From Streptomyces sp. Go-475 (GTDB lineage: Bacteria; Actinomycetota; Actinomycetes; Streptomycetales; Streptomycetaceae): a stretch of DNA of 64,000 nt. The notes below the pieces were generated by a model. That model had not been told where the DNA came from. It was given only the letters and a program-made list of their open reading frames with translations, and ran no database searches. This document shows positions 58,108 through 64,000 of this stretch, one piece after another. The first letter of the stretch is position 1, and the number at the start of each line of letters is the position of its first letter. The DNA lies in the NCBI RefSeq assembly GCF_003330845.1, contig NZ_CP026121.1, positions 186,001 to 250,000 on the forward strand. Direction: 5' to 3'. The position numbers were made by a program, and so were the translations under genes.

Positions 58108-59594
58108 GCTCCCTCCATCGCCCCGTCGCGTGCGCCCCGGGTGCCGTGCCGGACCGGCTCGGGCCCGTCCGCGAGGTCCTGCGCCGCGTCGCCGGGGATG
58201 CACAGCGCCGTCGCGGCGGCCAGGAGGGCGACCGCGCCGGCCATCGCGAAGGCCAGCTGGTAGCCGTGCAACGTGGGCACGAGCACTCCGCCGGCCAGCC
58301 CGGTGTGGTGCACCAGGACGGCGGCCACGGCGGCACTGGAGCCGGCCTGGCCGATCGTCCGCATCAGGACGTTGACGCCGTTCGCGGAGGCGGTCTGCCC
58401 GGCCGGCACGGCCCGCAGGATGAGCGTGGGCAGCGCCGAGTAGGCCAGGGTGGTGCCGGTCGCGACGACCGTGGCCCCCGCGATGATCATCCACAGGTCG
58501 CGGCTGTCGGCGATGCGCACCGCGTACCCGGCGGCGATGACCGCCGCCCCGAGGGCGAGCGTGACGCGCGGCCCGCGTGCGGCGGAGATCCGGGCGGAGA
58601 CGGGCGACAGCAGCAGCATGACGACGCCGCTGGGCAGCAGGCACAGGCCGGTGGCGACGATGGACAGTCCGAGCCCGTACCCGGTGGCCTCGGGTGCCTG
58701 CACCAGCTGGGCGGTGACGAGGGTGTTGGCGTAGAACGCGAACCCGGCGAGCAGCGCCGCCCCGTGGGACAGCCCGACGCGGGGCCGGGCCACCAGCCGC
58801 AGGTCCACCAGCGGCTGCTCGGCCCGCAGCTGCTGCCACGACCACAGGGCGAGCACGACGGCGGCACCGGCGAACAGGCCCGTGACACGCGGGCTGCCCC
58901 AGCCCCACTGCCCGCCCTGCGACACGCCGAGCAGCAGGCACACCAGCCCGGCGGCCAGGCCCAGCGTGCCGGGCACGTCGAACCGGCCCGGCTCCCGTAC
59001 CGGCGACTCCCGCACCGCCCACCAGACGAGCGTCACGCCCGCGGCACCGAGGGCGCTGGTCACCCAGAACATGGTGTGCCAGTCGGCGTACTGCACGATC
59101 ACGGCGGCCAGGGGCAGGCCGAGGGCGGCGCCGATGCCGACGGTGGAGCTCATCAGGGCCACCGCGGATCCCCGGCGCTCCGGGGGCAGCTCGTCGCGCA
59201 GGACGCTGATGGACAGCGGGACGACCGCGGCGGCGGCTCCGGACAGGGTGCGGGCGGCGATGAGCAGGGCGATGTCGGAGGTCAGGGCGCACAGGACGGA
59301 GCCCAGGGTCATCAGGGCCAGTGCCGCCATGAGCACCCGGCGCTTGCCGTACATGTCACCGGCCCGGCCGAGGACGGGGGTGAGGACGGCGCCGGAGAGC
59401 AGGGTGGCCGTGACCATCCAGGAGACCGTGCCCGCCGGGGCGCCGGTCAGCCGGGGCAGGTCGGGCAGCAGGGGCACGACCACGGTCTGCATGACGGCCA
59501 TGAGGATGCCGCCGTACGCGAGCACCGGGACGGTGAGCCGGTCCCGGACGGTGCCCGCACCGGGCGGCTTGCCTGTCGCGGCGGTCTGGTCCAT
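58104..59594 (-). CDS. MFS drug-type transporter (DHA2/EmrB-like)
   Basis: A 496-residue transporter with about 14 predicted helices. Motif A-like GRAGDMYGKRRVLMAALAL and motif C-like GIGAALGLPLAAVIVQYADW are those of drug/H+ antiporters of the EmrB/QacA type. The ATG at 59594 (MDQTAATGK) follows GGAGTGCCC. It heads an operon with the TetR gene and is preceded by two strong TetR-like palindromes, so it is presumably induced by its substrate, perhaps the product or substrate of the neighbouring monooxygenase. Confidence 0.93.
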   Translation of the reverse strand: MDQTAATGKPPGAGTVRDRLTVPVLAYGGILMAVMQTVVVPLLPDLPRLTGAPAGTVSWMVTATLLSGAVLTPVLGRAGDMYGKRRVLMAALALMTLGSVLCALTSDIALLIAARTLSGAAAAVVPLSISVLRDELPPERRGSAVALMSSTVGIGAALGLPLAAVIVQYADWHTMFWVTSALGAAGVTLVWWAVRESPVREPGRFDVPGTLGLAAGLVCLLLGVSQGGQWGWGSPRVTGLFAGAAVVLALWSWQQLRAEQPLVDLRLVARPRVGLSHGAALLAGFAFYANTLVTAQLVQAPEATGYGLGLSIVATGLCLLPSGVVMLLLSPVSARISAARGPRVTLALGAAVIAAGYAVRIADSRDLWMIIAGATVVATGTTLAYSALPTLILRAVPAGQTASANGVNVLMRTIGQAGSSAAVAAVLVHHTGLAGGVLVPTLHGYQLAFAMAGAVALLAAATALCIPGDAAQDLADGPEPVRHGTRGARDGAMEGA

Positions 59595-59629
59595 GGGCAC
59601 TCCAAGGGCGGCGCCTGCGAAGGGGCGCG

Positions 59630-59671
59630 GGTGAATTGCCATTCACCTTAGCCGGTGAATGGCAATTCACC
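59630..59671. promoter_or_regulatory. Paired TetR operators upstream of the MFS gene
   Basis: Two palindromes with identical seven-base half-sites, GGTGAAT and ATTCACC, are seen: the first spaced by TGCC (59630-59647), the second by GGCA (59654-59671). The two are also inverted copies of each other around TTAGCC. They lie 36 bases before the MFS start and after the monooxygenase stop. Confidence 0.85.
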
Positions 59672-59685
59672 CAAGGGTGGAGTGT

Positions 59686-60888
59686 CTACGGGCGGCCGGT
59701 CAGCTCCCGGGCGTGTACGGTCCGCGCGACCTTCGGGCCCAGCCAGCGCTTGAACCGGCGCAGTGCCTCCAGTCGCCCGGCCGCCCGGTCGAGCCGGTAG
59801 TACAGCTGCGGCGGGACGTGGGGCAGCAGGGGTGAGTGGCGCTGGCCGAGCAGGGCGAACATGCGCTCCGGCGGCAGGTGGATGTAGCGCGGCAGGTTCT
59901 CGTACCACTGGGCGCTGCAGCGGGCCGCGCTCTGCAGGGGGACGAGGGCCGCCTTGCGTTCGTGTTCGTAGCGGGCCAGGGCCCGCGGAAGCGCGGCGGG
60001 CTCGCGCAGCGCCGCCGCCAGGGCGATCGCGTCCTCCAGGGCGAGGGTGGTGCCGGCGCCGATGGAGTAGTGGGTGGTGTGGGCGGCGTCGCCGAGCAGG
60101 ACGAGGTTGCCGTGGTGCCAGGTGCGGTTCGTGAGGGTGCGGAAGGTCTGCCACGAGGTGCCGCCGGGGCGGCCGAGCAGGGGGTGGCCGTCCAGGACGT
60201 GGGCGAAGAGGCTCTCCAGCAGGGCCCGCCCCTCGGCCTCGCCGGCGCGGTCGAGCCCGAGTCCGGTCCAGGTGGCGGGTGCGCACTCGACGACGCAGGT
60301 GCTGCGGTCGGTGCCGTAGGCGTAGCCGTAGCACCAGATCCAGCCGTGGCGGGTCTCCACGAAGGCGAAGGTGAAGGCGTCGAAGACCTTGGTGGTGCCG
60401 AGCCAGACGTAGGGGTTGCGGCCGGTCGTGAGCCGGGTGCCGAAGTGCGCCGCGTGGCGGGTGCGCAGGGCGCTGTGGACGCCGTCGGCCGCGACGACCA
60501 GGTCGGCGTCGGACAGTGCCCCGGGGTCGGGCTCGGACGCGTACTCCAGTCGCACGCCGAGCTCGCGGGCCCGGGCGGCGAGGATCTCCAGGAGGCGGTG
60601 GCGGCCGATGCCGTGGCCCTGGTCGCCGGTGTGCCGGGCCGTCAGGTCCCCCACGTGGGCGACGCCGTCGGACCACCGGACGGAGCCGGCGTCCAGGGCG
60701 CGCGCCGACTCGGGGTCCTGGGCGTGGAGTCGGTCCAGCAGTCCGCGCCAGTACGTCACGCCCCAGCCGTAGGTGGAGCCCTCCGGGTCGCGTTCGTGGA
60801 CGGTGATGTCGTGGGACGGGTCCTGCCGCTTGAGCAGGATCGAGAGATACAGACCGGCGGGCCCGCCACCGACACAGGCGACCTTCAC
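59686..60888 (-). CDS. FAD-dependent aromatic monooxygenase (salicylyl-CoA hydroxylase/VioD-like)
   Basis: A 400-residue class A flavin monooxygenase. VACVGGGPAGLYLSILLKRQ, then DPSHDITVHERDPEGSTYGW and GVTYWRGLLDRLHAQDP closely resemble salicylyl-CoA 5-hydroxylase and VioD. LVVAADGVHSALRT is the DG motif and LVLLGDAAHTTHYSIGAGTT the GD motif. The enzyme would hydroxylate an aromatic substrate with NAD(P)H and oxygen. The GTG at 60888 follows AGAGGTGTGC; GTG 60894 is an alternative. The gene is upstream of the MFS-TetR operon on the same strand and separated from it by the operators. Confidence 0.9.
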   Translation of the reverse strand: MKVACVGGGPAGLYLSILLKRQDPSHDITVHERDPEGSTYGWGVTYWRGLLDRLHAQDPESARALDAGSVRWSDGVAHVGDLTARHTGDQGHGIGRHRLLEILAARARELGVRLEYASEPDPGALSDADLVVAADGVHSALRTRHAAHFGTRLTTGRNPYVWLGTTKVFDAFTFAFVETRHGWIWCYGYAYGTDRSTCVVECAPATWTGLGLDRAGEAEGRALLESLFAHVLDGHPLLGRPGGTSWQTFRTLTNRTWHHGNLVLLGDAAHTTHYSIGAGTTLALEDAIALAAALREPAALPRALARYEHERKAALVPLQSAARCSAQWYENLPRYIHLPPERMFALLGQRHSPLLPHVPPQLYYRLDRAAGRLEALRRFKRWLGPKVARTVHARELTGRP

Positions 60889-61235
60889 GCACACCTCTGA
60901 GAATTACCGAGAGCTGTCGATTGCGGACGCAGAGTAGCAGGACAAAAGCATCATCGACCGAACCGTCGTTTCGCGTCAGTTCCGCGGCGTGACGCACACC
61001 ACGAGTCGCGGACCGCCCGGGGAGAAACATCCGCCACAGCGCCCGGAGCGGGCGGAATTTCCCCCTCCAGGCCGGGGCACGCGGACCGCCGCAGCAAGAT
61101 CATCTTGGTTCAACCTTGCACCACATAAGGGGAATTGCCCGGATCGCAGCCAACCCGCTCGCGGGGATTTCTCCCGTTACCGGACAGCCCGATAGGCATA
61201 CGGCGTCATCACCCGAACGACCCCAGGAGATCCGT
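60889..61235. other. Intergenic region with the melC promoter zone
   Basis: This 347-base divergent gap contains no credible gene. The part nearest the monooxygenase (60900-60975) and the part before melC1 (61100-61235) are AT-richer. TTGGTT (61106-61111) and CATAAG about 15 bases later may form a melC promoter, and GGAATTGCCCGG follows. No operator palindrome was identified. Confidence 0.4.
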
Positions 61236-61604
61236 ATGCCGGAACTCAGCCGACGCCGCGCGCTCACCGCCGCGGCCGCCCTCGCCACCGCCGCCGGAAC
61301 CGTGCCGGCCCTGGCTCCGGCCGCGACCGCCGCCGGGCACCACGGCTCCCCCGCGTCCTTCGACGAGGTCTACAAGGGCCGCCGCATACAGGGCCGGCCG
61401 GCGTCCGGGTCCGGTCACCACCACCACGGCGCGGGCTACGCGGTGTTCGTCGACGGCGTGGAGCTGCACGTGATGCGCAACGCCGACGGCAGCTGGATCA
61501 GCGTCGTCAGCCACTACGACCCGGTGGCCACGCCGCGCGCCGCCGCCCAGGCCGCGGTGGACGAGCTGCAGGGCGCGCCCCTGCTGCCCTTCCCCGCCAA
61601 CTGA
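61236..61604 (+). CDS. melC1: Tyrosinase copper chaperone/cofactor MelC1
   Basis: A 122-residue MelC1. The twin-arginine-type signal [19 protein letters not shown] is followed by [14 protein letters not shown], the histidine cluster [20 protein letters not shown] and [20 protein letters not shown], all conserved in Streptomyces MelC1. It binds apo-tyrosinase, loads copper and carries the enzyme out by the Tat route. The ATG at 61236 follows AGGAGATCC. It is 32 bases upstream of melC2, the classic melanin operon. Confidence 0.96.
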   Translation: MPELSRRRALTAAAALATAAGTVPALAPAATAAGHHGSPASFDEVYKGRRIQGRPASGSGHHHHGAGYAVFVDGVELHVMRNADGSWISVVSHYDPVATPRAAAQAAVDELQGAPLLPFPAN

Positions 61605-61636
61605 CCCGTACCGCACCGCACCTGGAGCACCCGCAC

Positions 61637-62458
61637 ATGGCTGTCCGCAAGAACCAGTCCGCCCTGACCGCCGACGAGAAGCGGCGTTTCGTCGCCGCCC
61701 TGATCGAGCTGAAGCGCACCGGCCGCTACGACGAGTTCGTCACCACGCACAACGCGTTCATCGTCTCCGACACCGACAACGGCGAGCGGACGGGCCACCG
61801 CTCCCCGTCCTTCCTGCCCTGGCACCGAAGATTCCTCCTGGAGTTCGAGCGGGCGCTGCAGTCGGTGGACGCGTCGGTGAGCCTGCCGTACTGGGACTGG
61901 ACCGTCGACCGCACGCCGCGCGCCTCGCTGTGGGCGCCCGACTTCCTCGGGGGGACCGGGCGCGAGCGGGACGGCCGGGTGACGGACGGGCCGTTCGCCG
62001 CGTCGAGCGGGAACTGGCCGATCAACGTGCGGGTCGACGGCCGTACGTTCCTGCGCCGCTCCCTGGGGTCCGGGGGCCGCGAGCTGCCGACGCGGGCCGA
62101 GGTCGACTCGGTGCTGGCGATGCCGACGTACGACATGGCGCCCTGGAACAGCGGCTCGGACGGTTTCCGCAACCACCTCGAAGGGTGGCGGGGCGTCAAT
62201 CTGCACAACCGCGTCCACGTCTGGGTCGGCGGGCAGATGGCCACCGGGGTCTCCCCCAACGACCCGGTGTTCTGGCTGCACCACGCGTACATAGACAAGC
62301 TGTGGGCCGACTGGCAGCGGCGCCACCCCGGCTCCGGCTATCTGCCGGCCGCGGGCACGCCGAACGTGGTCGACCTGCGCGAGACGATGCGGCCGTGGCA
62401 CGACATGACCCCGGCGGACCTGCTGGACCACACGCCGCACTACACGTTCGACGTCTAG
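61637..62458 (+). CDS. melC2: Tyrosinase MelC2
   Basis: A 273-residue type 3 copper monophenol oxidase. Copper A ligands are H38 (TTHNAF), H54 (GHRSPSF) and H63 (PWHRRFLLEFE). Copper B ligands are H190 and H194 (NLHNRVHVWVGG) and H216 (FWLHHAYIDKLW). It oxidises tyrosine to dopaquinone, giving dark melanin pigment. It has no signal peptide of its own and is exported bound to MelC1. GGAGCACCCGCAC precedes the ATG at 61637. All family features are intact. Confidence 0.97.
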   Translation: MAVRKNQSALTADEKRRFVAALIELKRTGRYDEFVTTHNAFIVSDTDNGERTGHRSPSFLPWHRRFLLEFERALQSVDASVSLPYWDWTVDRTPRASLWAPDFLGGTGRERDGRVTDGPFAASSGNWPINVRVDGRTFLRRSLGSGGRELPTRAEVDSVLAMPTYDMAPWNSGSDGFRNHLEGWRGVNLHNRVHVWVGGQMATGVSPNDPVFWLHHAYIDKLWADWQRRHPGSGYLPAAGTPNVVDLRETMRPWHDMTPADLLDHTPHYTFDV

Positions 62459-62483
62459 GTCCCGAAGCGGCCGCGGCGGCCCG

Positions 62484-63185
62484 TCAGACGGTCGTGGCCG
62501 TGCGGCACTCGGGGTGGCCCCAGCCGCTGTCGTTCTTGGCGATGGGCTCGCCGGCCGCGTAGGAGCGACCGCACTGGCAGCGGCCGGGGAACTTCGCCTT
62601 GATCGTGCGCGAGGAGCCCTTCGCCGTGGAGGTCTTCGCGGCGCGGGCCGCGCCGCCGCGCGGGCGGGAGCGCGGGGCCTTGGCCGGGGTGTCCGGGGCG
62701 GGCGGCGGCTCGGGGGAACCGAGGCCGCTGCCCGCGGGCTCCTGGACGGTCGCGGCCTGGCTGGCGGCGCGGTCGGCGAAGTCGTTGAGCCGGTCGCCGC
62801 CGACCTGGTGGGCGGGGACGTAGCGGAACTCGACCGAGCGGCCGTCGAGCAGTTCGTCGATGCGCACGACGAGGTCCTGGTTGGCGACCGGCTTGCCGGC
62901 GGCCGTCTTCCAGCCGTTGCGCTTCCAGCCGGGCAGCCAGGTGGTGACGGCCTTCATCGCGTACTGCGAGTCCATGCGGATCTCCAGCGGCACGTCCGGG
63001 TCGGTCGCCGCCAGCAGGCGCTCCAGCGCGGTCAGTTCGGCGACGTTGTTGGTGGCCCTGCCGAGGGGCCCCGCCTCCCACCGCTCCGGCGTCTCGGAAG
63101 CGTCGGCGACGACCCAGGCCCAGCCCGCGGGCCCGGGGTTTCCCTTCGAAGCACCGTCGCACGCGGCCACAACACGTTCACCCAT
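62484..63185 (-). CDS. rnhA: RNase HI with C-terminal linker and zinc-finger-like tail
   Basis: A 233-residue protein. The N-terminal 140 residues are RNase HI: VVAACDGASKGNPGPAGWAW (first Asp), NNVAELTALERLL (Glu), IRMDSQYAMKAVTTW (Asp) and the final RLNDFADRAA (Asp), so all four catalytic acids are present. It cleaves RNA in RNA-DNA hybrids. A Pro/Ala/Arg linker (about 150-195) leads to a small tail KFPGRCQCGRSYAAGEPIAK ... GWGHPECRTA with C-x-C and H-x2-C that may bind zinc. ATG 63185 (MGERV) is used; ATG 63197 is possible. Confidence 0.9.
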   Translation of the reverse strand: MGERVVAACDGASKGNPGPAGWAWVVADASETPERWEAGPLGRATNNVAELTALERLLAATDPDVPLEIRMDSQYAMKAVTTWLPGWKRNGWKTAAGKPVANQDLVVRIDELLDGRSVEFRYVPAHQVGGDRLNDFADRAASQAATVQEPAGSGLGSPEPPPAPDTPAKAPRSRPRGGAARAAKTSTAKGSSRTIKAKFPGRCQCGRSYAAGEPIAKNDSGWGHPECRTATTV

Positions 63186-63232
63186 GGGCACGATCATGCC
63201 ATGGGCGGGCCGGGCGCCCGTCGCGCGGCCGT

Positions 63233-64000
63233 TCAGGAGACGTCGGTCATGGCCGGCATCTCGCCCTCGGTCCTGGTGGTGTCGATCACCGAGAAGTTCG
63301 CGCCCTGGGGGTCGGTCAGCGCCGCGAACCGACCGAAGGGGGTGTCCATCGGCCCGAACTGCAGCGTCGCGCCGAGCCCGGTGGCCTTCGACACCGCCTC
63401 GTCGCAGTCGGCCACGCTGAAGTAGACGTTGATGTACGGCGGCACCTCGGGCGGGAAGTCGTCCGTCATCTCCATCCGGCCCAGGGCGGGGCGCTCGCCG
63501 AGGTTGTAGACCCGGAAGTCCATCGCGTGGTCCTGCATCTGCTGGGCGCTGTAGCCGAAGACGGCGGGGAAGAACGCGTCGGACTTCTGCGGCTCGCGGG
63601 TGAAGACCTCCGCCCAGCAGAACGACCCCGGTTCGCCCATGTCCGCGGCGAACCCCTGGTGGGTGCCGGCCTGCCAGACGCCGAACAGCACGCCACCGGG
63701 GTCGCGGGCCAGGCACATGGTGCCGAAGTCCGCCACCCGCATCGGCTCCATCAGCACCTCGCCGCCGTTCTCGCGGATCTTGCGCGCGGTGGCGGCGGCG
63801 TCCTCGGCCGCGAAGTACAGGCACCACTGCGACATGCCTTCCTGGCCGGGCATGGGCGGGACGACGGCGGCGGCCGCCTTGCCGTTCGCGTAGGCCTCGG
63901 TGTAGTTGCCGAGTTCCGTCGACGCCTCGGCGAAGGTCCAGCCGAGGACGTCGCCGTAGAAGCTCTTGGCCCCTTCGAGGTCGCTGAACATCGCGTCGGC
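63233..64000 (-). CDS. Two-domain VOC/glyoxalase family protein, 5' truncated
   Basis: At least 255 residues of a protein with two VOC modules. The frame is open to the window edge (A-D-A-M-F-S-D-L), so the start lies beyond 64000. Module 1 includes GAKSFYGDVLGWTFAEAST and GGVLFGVWQAG; module 2 includes SFCWAEVFTREPQKSDAFFP and TDPQGANFSVIDTT. The family resembles Streptomyces hydroxylase-like or antibiotic-resistance-like glyoxalases of about 260 residues, so little is missing. The reaction is unknown. It converges with nothing; the RNase HI gene follows on the same strand. Confidence 0.9.
   Translation of the reverse strand, partial: ADAMFSDLEGAKSFYGDVLGWTFAEASTELGNYTEAYANGKAAAAVVPPMPGQEGMSQWCLYFAAEDAAATARKIRENGGEVLMEPMRVADFGTMCLARDPGGVLFGVWQAGTHQGFAADMGEPGSFCWAEVFTREPQKSDAFFPAVFGYSAQQMQDHAMDFRVYNLGERPALGRMEMTDDFPPEVPPYINVYFSVADCDEAVSKATGLGATLQFGPMDTPFGRFAALTDPQGANFSVIDTTRTEGEMPAMTDVS

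Noticed and set aside
1..64000. tRNA or rRNA genes, insertion sequences, integrase/attachment sites and replication origin
   Set aside because: No cloverleaf-like sequence ending in a TTCGANTC-type arm, no transposase or integrase motifs and no DnaA-box cluster were noticed when reading intergenic regions; a dedicated scan would be needed for certainty.

Overview
The window is a stretch of chromosome from a Streptomyces-type actinomycete. The DNA is very GC-rich with strong third-position GC bias, many genes start with GTG, and family markers unlikely to occur together elsewhere are present: a WhiB-like protein, an SsgA-like sporulation protein, SigB/SigF-type sigma and anti-sigma proteins, a GAF-ANTAR regulator, DUF5133 and DUF6098 proteins, and a MelC1/MelC2 tyrosinase pair. 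No rRNA, tRNA, insertion sequence, prophage or CRISPR array was seen. The two ends cut through genes: an acyl-CoA synthetase on the left and a glyoxalase-like protein on the right.

Layout. Positions 1-9000 hold a 5'-truncated FadD-like ligase, a small RsbW-like ATPase, a PRC-barrel protein and then a stress-signalling block: an RsbV/BldG-like STAS protein, followed by a tightly overlapping RsbR - RsbS - RsbT - (ATPase+phosphatase fusion) - (GAF+PP2C phosphatase) operon. Positions 9200-13000 hold an NDH-2-like flavoprotein and a FUSC-type membrane protein. Positions 13000-17100 (minus strand) hold a hypothetical protein, a DUF1206 membrane protein, a GAF-ANTAR regulator, DUF5133, a SigB/F/G-type sigma factor and another RsbW-like ATPase. 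These are the plausible outputs of the stressosome-like operon. Positions 17300-32900 are a mixed region: a PLP decarboxylase, a single-domain cNMP-binding protein, an MFS pump, a divergent LysE/LysR pair, a TetR/saccharopine-dehydrogenase-like pair, a WhiB-like protein, DUF6098, DUF488, a TetR-FAD dehydrogenase operon, an AlkB-like dioxygenase, an MBL hydrolase, a DUF4032 protein, a universal stress protein and a VOC protein.

Positions 32990-36461 are a translationally coupled three-gene cassette: REC-glutaredoxin-like-thioredoxin-reductase-like fusion, cNMP-binding histidine kinase, UBP-type zinc finger. The flavoprotein has lost the redox cysteines of both thiol domains, and this cassette is the best candidate for a little-described signalling system. 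Positions 36500-51400 hold a giant LuxR/AAA regulator, a GDSL lipoprotein, a TerD-CAP fusion, an AIM24 protein, a TPR-polyprenyl synthase pair, a threonine-dehydratase-like enzyme, a membrane pseudokinase, a beta-lactamase-fold hydrolase and an F420-type oxidoreductase. Positions 51200-64000 hold a zinc-ribbon protein, a conserved hypothetical protein, an SsgA-like protein, DUF6328, an aldo-keto reductase, a cholesterol-oxidase-like flavoenzyme, a TetR/MFS/flavin-monooxygenase group with paired operators, the melanin operon melC1-melC2, RNase HI and a VOC protein.

Two genes carry apparent frameshifts. The ATPase/phosphatase fusion changes frame inside a GC-rich tandem repeat near 6105-6195, and the FUSC gene changes frame at a CG-dinucleotide run near 12600. 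They may be sequencing errors or real lesions. Start codons were chosen mainly by Shine-Dalgarno spacing and by overlap with the upstream stop. All functions are read from sequence motifs without database searches.
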